From Streptomyces griseoluteus (GTDB lineage: Bacteria > Actinomycetota > Actinomycetes > Streptomycetales > Streptomycetaceae), in assembly GCA_000717735.1 (NCBI GenBank), contig JOBE01000050.1, forward strand, positions 6,657 to 70,656: DNA of 64,000 bases, in the 5' to 3' direction. The position numbers and the translations under genes were made by a program. How positions within the stretch are numbered: the first letter of the stretch is position 1; each line of letters starts with the position of its first letter. Below the pieces are notes generated by a model that worked only from the letters and a program-made list of their open reading frames with translations, did not search any database and was not told the DNA's origin. This document shows positions 18,067 to 31,021 of the stretch, piece after piece.

Positions 18067-19383
18067 GTGAGACCGTTCCCCCTCCGTACCGGGGTCCGCT
18101 GGAAGATCGCCGTCGCCATCGCGGCGGTCGGCGCGCTGATCGCGGTCACCCTGAGCGTCGTCGTGCACAACGCCGCCCGGATCTCGATGCTCGACAACGC
18201 GCGCGAGGTGCAGATGGAGCGGCTGCTCTTCGCCCAGCGGATGTACGAGACGTCCAAGCCCAAGGAACCGCGCTTCGGCACGAAGATCAACGACCCGTCG
18301 CTTCCCGCCCAGCTCGACCAGCTGATGCGGGACAAGCGGCGCGGGACGTACGTCCAGGAGCACCGGGACGGCGGGCCGCCCGACGTGTGGGCGGCCGTAC
18401 CGCTCGCCAACGGCGACGTGCTCTCGCTGCACATCCCCTTCGCCGACCGCAGCGCGACGATCATGAACGATCTGGACCGGGCCCTCGTCATCGGCTCCGT
18501 CTCGGTGGTCTTCGGCGGCTGCGCGCTCGGCGTCCTCATCGGCGGCCAGCTCTCGCGGCGACTGCGGAAGGCCGCCGTCGCGGCCGGGCGGGTCGCCCAG
18601 GGCAACACGGACGTCCGGGTACGTGAGGCCGTAGGCGGGGTCGTACGGGACGAGACCGACGACCTGGCGTGGGCGGTCGACGCCCTCACCGACGCCCTCA
18701 ACGAACGGATCGAGGCCGAGCGGCGGGTCACCGCGGACATCGCGCACGAGCTGCGCACGCCGGTGACCGGGCTGCTCACCGCGGCCGAGCTGCTGCCGCC
18801 CGGGCGCCCCACCGAGCTGGTACGGGACCGGGCACAGGCCATGCGGACCCTTGTCGAGGACGTCCTGGAGGTGGCCCGGCTCGACAGCGCGTCGGAGCGG
18901 GCCGAGCTCCAGGAGATCGCGCTCGGCGAGTTCGTGGAGCGGCGGGTGCGGGCGCTCGACCCGGAGGTGGTCGTCCAGGTCGTCCACGAGTCCTGGGTGA
19001 ACACCGACCCTCGGCGCCTGGAACGCGTCCTGGGCAACCTCCTCGCGAACGCGGCCAAGCACGGCAGGCCGCCGGTGGAGGTCACCGTCGAGGGCCGGGT
19101 GGTCCGCGTCCGCGACCACGGGCCGGGCTTCCCCGAGGCGCTCCTCAAGGAGGGCCCGAGCCGGTTCCGCACGGGATCGAGCGACCGGGCGGGCCAGGGC
19201 CACGGCCTGGGCCTCACGATCGCGGCGGGCCAGGCCCGGGTCCTCGGCGCCCGGCTGACCTTCCGGAACGTGGCCTCCGAGAGCGCGCCGAACGGCGTGG
19301 GCGGGGCCATCGCCGTGCTGTGGCTGCCGGACCACGCGCCGACGAACACGGGCAGCTTCCCGGTGCTGCGGCAGCCGGACTGA
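18067..19383 (+). CDS. cseC: Sensor histidine kinase CseC
   Basis: 438 residues from a GTG at 18067. Membrane helix 1 (WKIAVAIAAVGALIAVTLSV, about 12-32) and helix 2 (LVIGSVSVVFGGCALGVLIG, about 140-160) enclose an outside sensor domain of about 105 residues. HAMP-like and dimerisation regions follow, with the phospho-accepting His227 (TADIAHELRTPVTG), then N and G boxes (LGNLLANAAKH, GHGLGLTIAAG). It senses cell-wall damage and phosphorylates CseB. A strong hairpin after the gene ends the operon. Confidence 0.94.
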   Translation: MRPFPLRTGVRWKIAVAIAAVGALIAVTLSVVVHNAARISMLDNAREVQMERLLFAQRMYETSKPKEPRFGTKINDPSLPAQLDQLMRDKRRGTYVQEHRDGGPPDVWAAVPLANGDVLSLHIPFADRSATIMNDLDRALVIGSVSVVFGGCALGVLIGGQLSRRLRKAAVAAGRVAQGNTDVRVREAVGGVVRDETDDLAWAVDALTDALNERIEAERRVTADIAHELRTPVTGLLTAAELLPPGRPTELVRDRAQAMRTLVEDVLEVARLDSASERAELQEIALGEFVERRVRALDPEVVVQVVHESWVNTDPRRLERVLGNLLANAAKHGRPPVEVTVEGRVVRVRDHGPGFPEALLKEGPSRFRTGSSDRAGQGHGLGLTIAAGQARVLGARLTFRNVASESAPNGVGGAIAVLWLPDHAPTNTGSFPVLRQPD

Positions 19384-19402
19384 GCCTTTTCGGGCGTACG
19401 CA

Positions 19403-19440
19403 GAGGTGGGGCCGGCCCCTTTCGGGACCGGCCCCACCTC
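19403..19440. terminator. Bidirectional terminator between cseC and the MFS gene
   Basis: A perfect 13-bp stem (GAGGTGGGGCCGG at 19403-19415 and its complement at 19428-19440) with a 12-base loop lies between the convergent cseC and the transporter gene ending at 19461. Confidence 0.75.
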
Positions 19441-19460
19441 CGTACCACCGCGCCGCGAGG

Positions 19461-21118
<1,658 letters not shown>

Positions 21119-21143
21119 GTTTTCTGGAAAGTGGAGAGCAGCC

Positions 21144-21713
21144 ATGGCCCGAGGCAACACCCGCCAGCGGATCCAGGACGTGGCCCTGGGACTCTTCGCC
21201 GAGCAGGGGTACGAGAAGACCTCGCTGCGCGAGATCGCCGAGCACCTCGACGTCACCAAGGCCGCGCTGTACTACCACTTCAAGACCAAGGAAGACATCA
21301 TCATCGGCATCTTCCAGGACCTCACCCGGCCCGTGGACGAGCTGATCGACTGGGCGCGGGAGCAGCCGCGGACGCTGGAGGTCAGGGAGGAGATCCTGCG
21401 CCGCTACCAGGAGTCCCTGATCAGCGCGTATCCGCTGTTCCGCTTCATGCAGGAGAACCAGGCGGCCGTCCGCGAGCTGAGCATCGGCCTGACCTTCAAG
21501 GAACGGATGCTCGAGCTGAGCGGCCTGATCCAGGAGCCGGACTTCACCGTGCTCGACCGGGTGCGCTGCGTCAGCGCGATCTTCACGCTGCACGCGGGGA
21601 TGTTCTTCATGGACAACGTCGAGGGCGACTCCGAGGAGAAGCGCGAAGCCGTCCTCGAGGTCGCCCTCGATCTGCTGAGCCAGGCCCACGGGGGGCCGGT
21701 GGCGGGAGCTTAG
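21144..21713 (+). CDS. TetR-family regulator, probable repressor of the adjacent efflux pump
   Basis: 189 residues from an ATG at 21144 after GGAGA. The N-terminal TetR helix-turn-helix is clear (RQRIQDVALGLFAEQGYEKT, DVTKAALYYHFKTKEDI). The C-terminal helical domain (FRFMQENQAAVRELSIGL) would hold the ligand pocket. Its 3' end overlaps the convergent M23 gene by 4 bases. Placement opposite a drug pump with a shared palindromic operator supports a repressor that is released by a pump substrate. Confidence 0.9.
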   Translation: MARGNTRQRIQDVALGLFAEQGYEKTSLREIAEHLDVTKAALYYHFKTKEDIIIGIFQDLTRPVDELIDWAREQPRTLEVREEILRRYQESLISAYPLFRFMQENQAAVRELSIGLTFKERMLELSGLIQEPDFTVLDRVRCVSAIFTLHAGMFFMDNVEGDSEEKREAVLEVALDLLSQAHGGPVAGA

Positions 21714-22417
21714 ATGCTCACGCCGTGGGACCGCAGGAAGGCGGCCGGGTTCACGGAGGAGCCGTAGTTCGGGGTCGTACGGATCTCGAAGTGCAGGTGC
21801 GGGCCGGAGGAGTTGCCGGTGTTGCCCGAGAGGGCGATCTGCTGGCCGGCGCCGACCTTCTGGCCGACGTGCACCTTGATCTTCGACAGGTGGGCGTACT
21901 GCGAGTACGTGCCGTTGGTGTGCTTGACGACGATCGCGTTGCCGTACGCGGGGCCGTCACCGCCGCCGTTCGGGCCGGCCTTCACGACGGTGCCCGCACC
22001 CGCGGCCTTGACCGGGGTGCCGACCGGGACGGCGAAGTCCTGGCCGGAGTGCTTGTGGGACCACATGGCGCCGCCCTGGTTGTAGCTGGCGGTCAGGGTG
22101 TACGAGGTGACCGGCTTGACCCAGGACGGGGCCTTCTTGGCGGCGACGGACTTCGCGGCGGCCTGCTTGACGACGGCGGCCTGCTTGACGGCCGAGGCCT
22201 TCGCGGCGGCGGCCTTGACCTGGGCGGCGACGTGGGCCTGGGTGTCGGCCTGGGCGGCGACGGCGGCGGACGCGGTGAGAGCGACCGGAGCGGCGACGGC
22301 GTTGCCCTCGGCGGCGAAGGCGGACCCTGCTCCGGCCACCATCGTCGCTCCCAGGCCCGCGGCGGCGAGAGCGACGGCGGTGATTCGGGCGGCGGGGTTC
22401 ATGACGCGCTTCGACAT
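21710..22417 (-). CDS. Secreted M23 peptidoglycan endopeptidase
   Basis: 235 residues. A signal peptide (about 1-35, with VALAAAGLGATMVAGAGSAFA) is followed by an Ala/Lys/Val-rich helical stretch (about 40-95) that may span or bind the wall. The LytM-type M23 domain has the zinc ligands in HSGQDFAVPVG (H-x3-D) and HLHFE, with YSQYAHLSKIKVHVGQ between. Such enzymes cut peptide cross-links of peptidoglycan. The ATG at 22417 follows GGAGG. The upstream intergenic region is long (474 bases) and AT-richer, so it is likely to be strongly regulated. Confidence 0.93.
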   Translation of the reverse strand: MSKRVMNPAARITAVALAAAGLGATMVAGAGSAFAAEGNAVAAPVALTASAAVAAQADTQAHVAAQVKAAAAKASAVKQAAVVKQAAAKSVAAKKAPSWVKPVTSYTLTASYNQGGAMWSHKHSGQDFAVPVGTPVKAAGAGTVVKAGPNGGGDGPAYGNAIVVKHTNGTYSQYAHLSKIKVHVGQKVGAGQQIALSGNTGNSSGPHLHFEIRTTPNYGSSVNPAAFLRSHGVSI

Positions 22418-22891
22418 ACGGGGGAAAACCTCCGGGAAGTACGGGACCCGACGCGAACGGTGCTGCGCCGGGCTTGCTCATCCTTGGTAACCCGGACCCC
22501 CACCCCGGCCAAAACACCCCATCTACGACATCGCGTCGTAGCGATCTCCGGAGAAGTTCACCCCTTGACGACCCCTGGAACCCTCCTTCAAATCGGACAT
22601 ACCGGCACAAGAGAATCGGTTTATTCGCATGTCGCGGATGGCCGGAACCGCCCAAAAGGCCGCGCTACGTCCGGTTCGGGACCCCTTGGGACCAAAGCCC
22701 CGGCGGTTCACCCCTGAACGTCCCGAATCAACACCAAAGGTCGCCACTATTCCTGTTAGTACCCCTCGAAACCCCTGTGCGCCTTGTCACCAGACGCCGG
22801 CCCCGAAAGCGACCTGGGTCACGCAACCGAGCCGTCCGGAAGACCGTCCCGCACTACGCTGACCGCATCGGGGACCCACGGGGGGACACAC
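22418..22891. other. 474-base lower-GC intergenic region upstream of M23 and NACHT genes
   Basis: No gene is supported. Features seen: a palindrome TACGACATCGCGTCGTA (about 22524-22540) and two copies of GTTCACCCC-T-TGA-like sequence (near 22556 and 22707), read on the minus strand as AGGGGTGAAC. TTGACG at about 22565 followed 17 bases later by TCAAAT is a weak plus-strand promoter-like pair. Streptomyces cell-wall hydrolase genes can carry a c-di-AMP riboswitch here, but I could not fit its conserved core to this sequence. Confidence 0.45.
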
Positions 22892-25846
22892 ATGGAACCG
22901 GCACTCATCGGCGCGCGCCTCGCCTCGGCGGCGATCGGCCCTCTCCTGAAGAAACTGCTGGTCAGCGACGATCCGGGGGCCGGGCTCACGGGCAAGGCAG
23001 CCCAGGTCAGACTCTCCGGCCTCGTCTCCTTCCGCGGCGAGAAGCGCACGCTCACGGAGAAGGACGTCCGCAGGCTCGCCAGGACGCTGGTCGAGCGCTC
23101 CCTCGACGGGCCGGGAGAGGCGCCGTTCCCCGCCGACGAGACCGAGGCCGTCATCCACACGCTCGGGACGACTCTCCTGGCCCTCGGCGACCTCGACATG
23201 GACGACGTCCAGGCCGTCCGCCTCGGCCACACCACCCTCGCCCGGCGCCTGCGCATGGCCGCCCCGGCCCCCGACGGCCTGTCGACGGACTCCGCCCTCT
23301 ACCTGGACTCGATGACGGAGTGGGCCGCCCTCCACATCCTGGAGTTCTTCAGCCGGCGCTCCACCTTCATCGCCCGCAGCCTGGTGGAACAGACCCGCGG
23401 CCAGACCGAACTCATCGCGAAGATCGACGAGGTCATCCGCCGGACTCCGAGGGTGGACGGCCGGGACATGGAGTTCGAACGGCGCTACCTGGCCCGCCTG
23501 GCGAAGAGGCACGGACGCCTGACGATCTACGGCGTCGATCTGCACGACTCGCCGGACCGGTGGCCGCTGGACATGGCGTATCTGTCCCTTGAGGCGACGG
23601 GGCGGGAGGCCGGGGCCGGCGTGCCGGACGAGACGGGTCACCTCGCCCCGCCGCAGCGCGAGCAGGCCCCCCTCCGCGCCGACCTCGCCCTCGCCCGCCA
23701 CGACAGGGTCCTGCTGCGCGGCCTCGCCGGCTCCGGCAAGACGACGCTCGTGCAGTGGCTGACGGTCTCGGCGGCGGCCGAGGGGCAGCCGGAGGGCATG
23801 GCGTACCTCCAGGGCCGCGTCCCCTTCGTCCTCCCCCTGCGCACCCTCACCCGCCACGGCGAGCGGCTCCCCGCCCCCGAGCACTTCCTCTCGGCCGCCG
23901 GCTGCCCGCTCACCCCGCCCGAGGGCTGGGCCGACCGGGTCCTGGCCGCCGGGCGCGGCCTCGTCCTCGTCGACGGCATCGACGAGATCCCCGAAGCCGA
24001 ACGCGGCCGGGCCCGCGACTGGCTCCGGGGCCTCCTCGACGCCTACGAGGGCAACCGCTGGCTCGTGACCTCGCGCCCCACGGCCGTACGGGACGACTGG
24101 CTGGCCCCCGACGGCTTCACCGAACTGACCCTCACCCCCATGTCCCGCGCCGAGGTCGCCACGTTCGTACGCCGCTGGCACCGGGCCGCAGGGCCGGAGG
24201 CGGAGCCGTACGAGCAGCCCCTCCTCGACGCCCTCCGCACCACCGAGCACGTCGCCCAGCTCGCCACGAACCCCCTGATGTGCGGCCTCATCTGCGCCCT
24301 GCACCGCGACCGCCGCGGCTACCTGCCCCGGGGCCGCAAGGCGCTCTACGAGGCCGCCCTGTCCATGCTCCTCACCCGCCGCGACCGCGAGCGGGACATG
24401 GGCGCCCCGTACGGGATCGCCCTCGACGAGGCCCCGCAGATCCAGCTGATCCAGCGGCTCGCGTACTGGCTGACGCTGAACGGCCGCCTCCAGATGGACC
24501 GCTCCCACGCGGAATCGGTGATCGCCGAGGCCGTCCCCGCCGTCGTGGAGGCATCGGGATGCGAGCCCCGCAAGGTCTTCACCCACCTCCTCCACCGCAG
24601 CGGCCTGCTGCGCGAGCCGACGGCGGACACGATCGACTTCGTCCACCGCACCTTCCAGGACTACCTGGCGGCCAAGGCCCTGGTGGACCACTGGGACATC
24701 GGCGTCCTGGTCCGCCACGCGACGGACGACCAGTGGGAGGACGTCATCCGCATGGCCGTGGGCCACGCGCGCCCGCGCGAGTGCGCGGAGATCCTGCGGG
24801 AGCTGCTGTCCGCGGCGGACCGGGCCGAGGACCGGCAGACCAGCCTGCGCCTGACGCTCCTCGCGGCGACGGCGCTCGAGCACGCCACGGAAGTGCCTCT
24901 GGAGGTACGGCAGGAGGTCCTGGCCCGAACGGCCGAGGTGATCCCGCCGCGCGATCCGGACGAGGCCCGTGAGCTCGCCGCGGTGGGCCGGCTGGTCCTG
25001 GACCTGCTCCCCGGACCGGAGGGCCTGAGCGACGAGGAGGCGAAGATGGTGGTGATCACCGCGACCCACATCACCGTGGACGCCTCGTTCCCCTACCTGG
25101 CCCGCTTCGCCGCCCATCCCGCCCTGGACGTCAGAGCGCAGCTCATATGGGCGTGGCAGCGCTTCGAGGTCCGGCCGTACGCGGAGGCGGTCGTCTCCCG
25201 CCTGGACCCCACCGACCTGTACTTCATCCTGGACGACGACGAGCGGGCGGCGGAAGTCCTCCGCCTCGGCCTCGCTCCGGAGGGACTGCGCATCGGCGAG
25301 GGCGTCTCGTACGCACAGCTCTCGGCACTGGTCGCCCGCTCCGGCCTGCGACAGCTGCACCTCACCCGAGGAGACCAGGACCCGACTCTGCCCGCCCGGG
25401 ACTTGCTCGCACGCCTCGAATTCCTCTCCGTCATCCTCACCCATCACGCGCCGTGGCGGCTCGGCGACCTGCCGCCGGCGGCCCCGCTGGGGCGGCTGCA
25501 CTTCGTCTCGGCGCCGGAGGAGGGAACACGGGGGCTCGCCCACTACCGCGACCTGAGCGACCTCTTCATGGGGCCGGTCCACCTCACCGCCGACTCCTGG
25601 CGGGAACTGGCCACGCTGCCCCGCCTCACGTCCCTCGCCGTCGAAGCCGACTCCCTGGACTCCTGCCCGGCTGACGTCGTACTTCCGACGGTCGACACCC
25701 TGCAACTCCTCACGGGCTCCCGCAGCTCCCGCTCACTGGAACCGGTCGCGGCGGCATTCCCCGCCCTGCGGAAGATCATCGGCCGCGGCCTCGCCCTCCA
25801 TGGGGCCGAGTACCTCCCGCCCGACATCGAGATCGTCTTCTCCTGA
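22892..25846 (+). CDS. NACHT-domain STAND NTPase, possible antiphage sensor
   Basis: 984 residues from an ATG at 22892 after GGGGGA. An N-terminal helical region of about 230 residues (ALIGARLASAAIGPLLKK onward) resembles the helical domains placed before bacterial NACHT modules. Walker A is at about 277-285 (GLAGSGKTTLVQW), Walker B at about 355-366 (GLVLVDGIDEIPE), and an arginine-finger-type TSRPTAVR follows. Then comes a winged-helix/helical sensor (FVHRTFQDYLAAKALVDHWD) and a long C-terminal repeat-like region. Bacterial NACHT proteins are known to sense phage and trigger defence; no separate effector is evident here. A strong terminator follows. Confidence 0.85.
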   Translation: MEPALIGARLASAAIGPLLKKLLVSDDPGAGLTGKAAQVRLSGLVSFRGEKRTLTEKDVRRLARTLVERSLDGPGEAPFPADETEAVIHTLGTTLLALGDLDMDDVQAVRLGHTTLARRLRMAAPAPDGLSTDSALYLDSMTEWAALHILEFFSRRSTFIARSLVEQTRGQTELIAKIDEVIRRTPRVDGRDMEFERRYLARLAKRHGRLTIYGVDLHDSPDRWPLDMAYLSLEATGREAGAGVPDETGHLAPPQREQAPLRADLALARHDRVLLRGLAGSGKTTLVQWLTVSAAAEGQPEGMAYLQGRVPFVLPLRTLTRHGERLPAPEHFLSAAGCPLTPPEGWADRVLAAGRGLVLVDGIDEIPEAERGRARDWLRGLLDAYEGNRWLVTSRPTAVRDDWLAPDGFTELTLTPMSRAEVATFVRRWHRAAGPEAEPYEQPLLDALRTTEHVAQLATNPLMCGLICALHRDRRGYLPRGRKALYEAALSMLLTRRDRERDMGAPYGIALDEAPQIQLIQRLAYWLTLNGRLQMDRSHAESVIAEAVPAVVEASGCEPRKVFTHLLHRSGLLREPTADTIDFVHRTFQDYLAAKALVDHWDIGVLVRHATDDQWEDVIRMAVGHARPRECAEILRELLSAADRAEDRQTSLRLTLLAATALEHATEVPLEVRQEVLARTAEVIPPRDPDEARELAAVGRLVLDLLPGPEGLSDEEAKMVVITATHITVDASFPYLARFAAHPALDVRAQLIWAWQRFEVRPYAEAVVSRLDPTDLYFILDDDERAAEVLRLGLAPEGLRIGEGVSYAQLSALVARSGLRQLHLTRGDQDPTLPARDLLARLEFLSVILTHHAPWRLGDLPPAAPLGRLHFVSAPEEGTRGLAHYRDLSDLFMGPVHLTADSWRELATLPRLTSLAVEADSLDSCPADVVLPTVDTLQLLTGSRSSRSLEPVAAAFPALRKIIGRGLALHGAEYLPPDIEIVFS

Positions 25847-25855
25847 CCGCACGCA

Positions 25856-25897
25856 AAGGGGCGGCCCCGGAACCATCAGGTTCCGGGGCCGCCCCTT
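25856..25897. terminator. Bidirectional terminator between NACHT gene and clpC
   Basis: A perfect 19-bp stem (25856-25874 with 25879-25897) closes a four-base ATCA loop between the convergent NACHT gene and clpC. It is one of the strongest hairpins in the window. Confidence 0.85.
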
Positions 25898-25915
25898 GTG
25901 CTCAGGCGCTATGCC

Positions 25916-28438
<2,523 letters not shown>

Positions 28439-28911
28439 CGTTAATCGCTCCTCAGAGCGGTCAGTCAGTTAGGGGTCGATCCCCTCCCTGTCCTTCCGCA
28501 GCTTAGTCCCGCAAGCGGGGACCGCTCATTCCAACTGCCGACATCCGTCCGGATCACCCCCTCTTCCGCGGGGAGACCTGCTGCCGAACAGCCGACAAAT
28601 GCTCCAACCCGATGGTGCGAGACGATGTTCCCGCAGGCCAAGTAGTTAGCCACGTCATCAGTACGCCGATGGCGAACGTGAGACGCCGAAGCCTGCGACT
28701 CGCCCCTCTCCACTAGGAATGTCTTACCCGTAAGGACTGACACTCCATGCGGCGCACCCCGGTTCCCTCCGCTACCAGCGAACACCCTTGCGCTCCCGAA
28801 TGCACGCGTACGCCTCATCACGGACACATCGCGTGTTCAGTGGCCGACCGAACGTGACTTCGGGAGCCGGTCCCGGCGTAACCAACGCGCCCTCGGCGGA
28901 GTTCCACGGGC
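28439..28911. other. 473-base intergenic region between clpC and the SCO3374-type gene
   Basis: No gene is supported. It holds the clpC leader and promoter: read on the minus strand, TAAGCT near 28500-28505 is a possible -10, and GTCCCCGCTTGCGGGAC just beside it can form a small hairpin. A ClgR-like palindrome is at 28661-28677. The region is less GC-rich than the flanking genes. Confidence 0.45.
28661..28677 (-). promoter_or_regulatory. ClgR-like binding site upstream of clpC
   Basis: On the minus strand the site reads GTTCGC-CATCG-GCGTAC, close to the GTTCGC-N5-GCGnAC palindrome I recall for ClgR, the activator of Clp protease genes in Streptomyces. It is about 225 bases before the clpC start, which is farther than typical unless a distal promoter exists. 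Confidence 0.4.
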
Positions 28912-29502
28912 ATGGCCATCACCGTCCCGCTTCCCCGTACGCCGCCCGACGGCGGCCTCGTGCGGTGGTACGAGCACGAGCTCGGCTGGGCGACGGTGGC
29001 GGGCCCGCCGGTGCAGCTGGTCACGGGGCTGCGCTTCGACGTCCTGGAGCTGCCCGCCGAGGCGGGCCGGGGGGTGCTGCGGCGGATGGGCCCGGCGACC
29101 GGGCCTGTGGCCCTGCTCGGGCGCCGGATGCGGCTGCTCGTGGCCGCGGGGAGCGCGGAGGAGCTACCGGGCCTGCTCGACTGGCTCGAGTGGGGCGGGA
29201 TCTCGCTCGATCTCGCGGTACTCGGCGCCGACGGCCGGATGACCGCGCCCCTTCCCCCGGGGCGGGACGGATCCGGCGCGCCTGACGCCGCCGTGTGGCT
29301 GCGGGCCCCGGCACCGGGCCGCGAGGTCGAGTCCTCGCTGCCGGCGCTGCGGTCCGCGCCCTGGGGCGACGCGGGTGCCCCCTGCCTGGTACGTCTCGTG
29401 GCCGCCGCCGCCGCGGAGTGCCACCGGGTGCGGCTGCTGAGTGCCCGGGCCCGGAGGCCGGCGGCTCAGCAGCTGCCGCCTCAGCGGTTCGCGTCCTCGT
29501 AA
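28912..29502 (+). CDS. SCO3374-family conserved Streptomyces protein, function unknown
   Basis: 196 residues from an ATG at 28912. It begins MAITVPLPRTPPDGGLVRWY and is rich in Ala, Leu and Arg, with no recognised catalytic motif. Phrases such as TVAGPPVQLVTGLRFDVLEL and RRMRLLVAAGSAEELPGLLDW suggest a globular cytoplasmic protein. Position between clpC and lsr2 matches the conserved Streptomyces family named after SCO3374, related in look to bifunctional-primase/polymerase-type accessory regions, but that link is not firm. Its last 22 bases overlap the convergent lsr2 gene. Confidence 0.8.
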   Translation: MAITVPLPRTPPDGGLVRWYEHELGWATVAGPPVQLVTGLRFDVLELPAEAGRGVLRRMGPATGPVALLGRRMRLLVAAGSAEELPGLLDWLEWGGISLDLAVLGADGRMTAPLPPGRDGSGAPDAAVWLRAPAPGREVESSLPALRSAPWGDAGAPCLVRLVAAAAAECHRVRLLSARARRPAAQQLPPQRFASS

Positions 29503-29816
29503 GCAGCCTTGATGTCGGCGGGAACGCGACCACGGTCGTTCACGTTCATGCCGTTCTCCTTGGCCCACGCGCGGATCTTCGCGGTGTCCGGGCTGCCCGC
29601 CGCCACGGCACGGCCCTTGCCGCGCCCACCGGTGGTACGGCCGCCGGTGCGACGGCCGCTCTTGGTGTACGGCTCGAGCAGACCACGGAGCTTTTCCGCG
29701 TTGGCGGTGGTGAGGTCGATCTCGTAGGTCTTGCCGTCCAGCGCGAACGTCACGGTCTCGTCCGCCTCGACGCCGTCGAGGTCGTCGACAAGAAGGACCT
29801 GAACCTTCTGTGCCAC
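29481..29816 (-). CDS. lsr2: Nucleoid-associated xenogeneic silencer Lsr2
   Basis: 111 residues. Lsr2 binds the minor groove of AT-rich DNA and silences foreign and specialised-metabolite genes. The N-terminal oligomerisation domain (VQVLLVDDLDGVEADETVTF) and the C-terminal DNA-binding domain with the AT-hook-like R-G-R core (NGMNVNDRGRVPADIKAAY) are intact. A Gly/Arg linker (GRRTGGRTTGGRGKGR) joins them. GTG at 29816 is chosen because AAAGGAAA lies just before it; an ATG at 29831 would add five residues. Confidence 0.96.
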   Translation of the reverse strand: MAQKVQVLLVDDLDGVEADETVTFALDGKTYEIDLTTANAEKLRGLLEPYTKSGRRTGGRTTGGRGKGRAVAAGSPDTAKIRAWAKENGMNVNDRGRVPADIKAAYEDANR

Positions 29817-29984
29817 CGGATTTCCTTTCATCGAAAATGCAGTACGCGGAAAGGAAACCGCTTTTCCCGGAAAAACACAAACCCCTGGCAGAGGTTCAGA
29901 ACCTCGGCAACGCGGGAAACGTGCGCGATTCGGACATAGGGTTCCGTGCGGCGTTCCATGTGGCGTTCGGGGCCGGGTTCCGCG

Positions 29985-30530
29985 TCACAGGTGCAGAAGC
30001 ATCCGGCTGTTGCCCAAGGTGTTCGGCTTCACTCGTTCGAGACCAAGGAACTCGGCGACTCCCTCGTCATAGGAACGGAGGAGCTCGCTGTAGACATCTC
30101 CGTCGACCGGGGTCTCGCCGATCTCGACGAAGCCGTGCTTCGCGAAGAAGTCGACTTCGAAGGTCAGGCAGAATACCCGCCGCACCCCGAGCCATCGGGC
30201 GGTGTGCAGCAACTTGTCCAGCACCTGATGTCCGACACCGGCTCCCTTGAACTCGGGATCGACGGCGAGAGTGCGTACTTCGGCGAGGTCTTCCCACATC
30301 ACATGAAGGGCGCCGCAGCCGACGACGGTGGCGTCCTCGTCGCGTTCCGCGACCCAGAACTCCTGGATGGACTCGTAAAGGGTGACGGTCGCCTTGTCGA
30401 GCAGGATGCCGCGCCGGACGAACGGTTCGACGAGACGCTGGACCGCGGCGACATCGCCGGTGCGGGCCCTTCGTACGGTGACGGTTTTGGCGGAGGCCCC
30501 GGAAGCGGCCCGGGAAGCAGACGGCGACAT
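29985..30530 (-). CDS. Short-form N-acetylglutamate synthase (GNAT acetyltransferase)
   Basis: 181 residues. A single GNAT domain with the acetyl-CoA loop in VRTLAVDPEFKGAGVGHQVL, and family blocks VGCGALHVMWEDLAEVR and FFAKHGFVEI. Short NAGS-type proteins of actinobacteria make N-acetylglutamate from glutamate and acetyl-CoA, the first step of arginine synthesis; the full-length E. coli enzyme also has a kinase-like regulatory domain, absent here. It starts 9 bases after the BlaI-type regulator on the same strand, so they are probably cotranscribed. Confidence 0.85.
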   Translation of the reverse strand: MSPSASRAASGASAKTVTVRRARTGDVAAVQRLVEPFVRRGILLDKATVTLYESIQEFWVAERDEDATVVGCGALHVMWEDLAEVRTLAVDPEFKGAGVGHQVLDKLLHTARWLGVRRVFCLTFEVDFFAKHGFVEIGETPVDGDVYSELLRSYDEGVAEFLGLERVKPNTLGNSRMLLHL

Positions 30531-30539
30531 GGGGGGACG

Positions 30540-30959
30540 CTATCGCTCCTGCGCTCCGGTGCCTTCGGCGCCCTGCTCGGGCGGGGTGGCGATCGGGTTG
30601 TCGCGCTGGACGATTCGGATGGCGTCGTTCAGGGCTTCGCGCTGGTCGTGGGACATCATCCCGAAGAAGGCGATGAGCGCCGCCGCCGGGTTGTCGCTCT
30701 GGGCCCAGGCCTCGTTCATCAGCGCGGCGGCGTATGCGGCGCGGGTGGAGACCGCCGTATATCGATAGGCGCGGCCTTCGACTTCTCTGCGGACCCAGCC
30801 CTTCTGATGGAGATTGTCCATGACGGTCATGACGGTGGTGTAGGCGATGGACCGTTCCTGCTGAAGGTCCTCCAGAACTTCCCGGACGGTCACCGGACGG
30901 TTCCATTGCCAGACGCGCGTCATGACGGCGTCTTCGAGATCTCCCAAGGGACGGGGCAC
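30540..30959 (-). CDS. BlaI/MecI-family transcriptional repressor
   Basis: 139 residues from a GTG at 30959. The winged-helix domain matches BlaI/MecI/CopY: PLGDLEDAVMTRVWQWNRPV, then AYTTVMTVMDNLHQKGWVRR and the wing EGRAYRYTAV. These repressors bind as dimers and are inactivated by a partner BlaR1-type protease or by ligand. No M56 protease gene is nearby. A short palindrome CACTTTAGTG (30965-30974) just before the start could be a self-operator. The downstream N-acetylglutamate synthase may be its regulated partner, which would be an unusual pairing. Confidence 0.88.
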   Translation of the reverse strand: MPRPLGDLEDAVMTRVWQWNRPVTVREVLEDLQQERSIAYTTVMTVMDNLHQKGWVRREVEGRAYRYTAVSTRAAYAAALMNEAWAQSDNPAAALIAFFGMMSHDQREALNDAIRIVQRDNPIATPPEQGAEGTGAQER

Positions 30960-31021
30960 AACGTCACTTTAGTGCGCAAAACGCCGATAAGGGGCTATTG
31001 AGAGAGGGAGACACAGCAAAA

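Noticed and set aside
22418..22891. c-di-AMP (ydaO-type) riboswitch upstream of the M23 peptidase
   Set aside because: Plausible by gene type, and AGGGGTGAAC-like pieces occur, but the conserved core could not be fitted in order. A covariance-model search would decide.
22892..25846. A defence island around the NACHT gene
   Set aside because: Neighbours are an efflux pump with its regulator, an M23 peptidase and clpC; no restriction, toxin or other defence genes, integrase or att site were seen.
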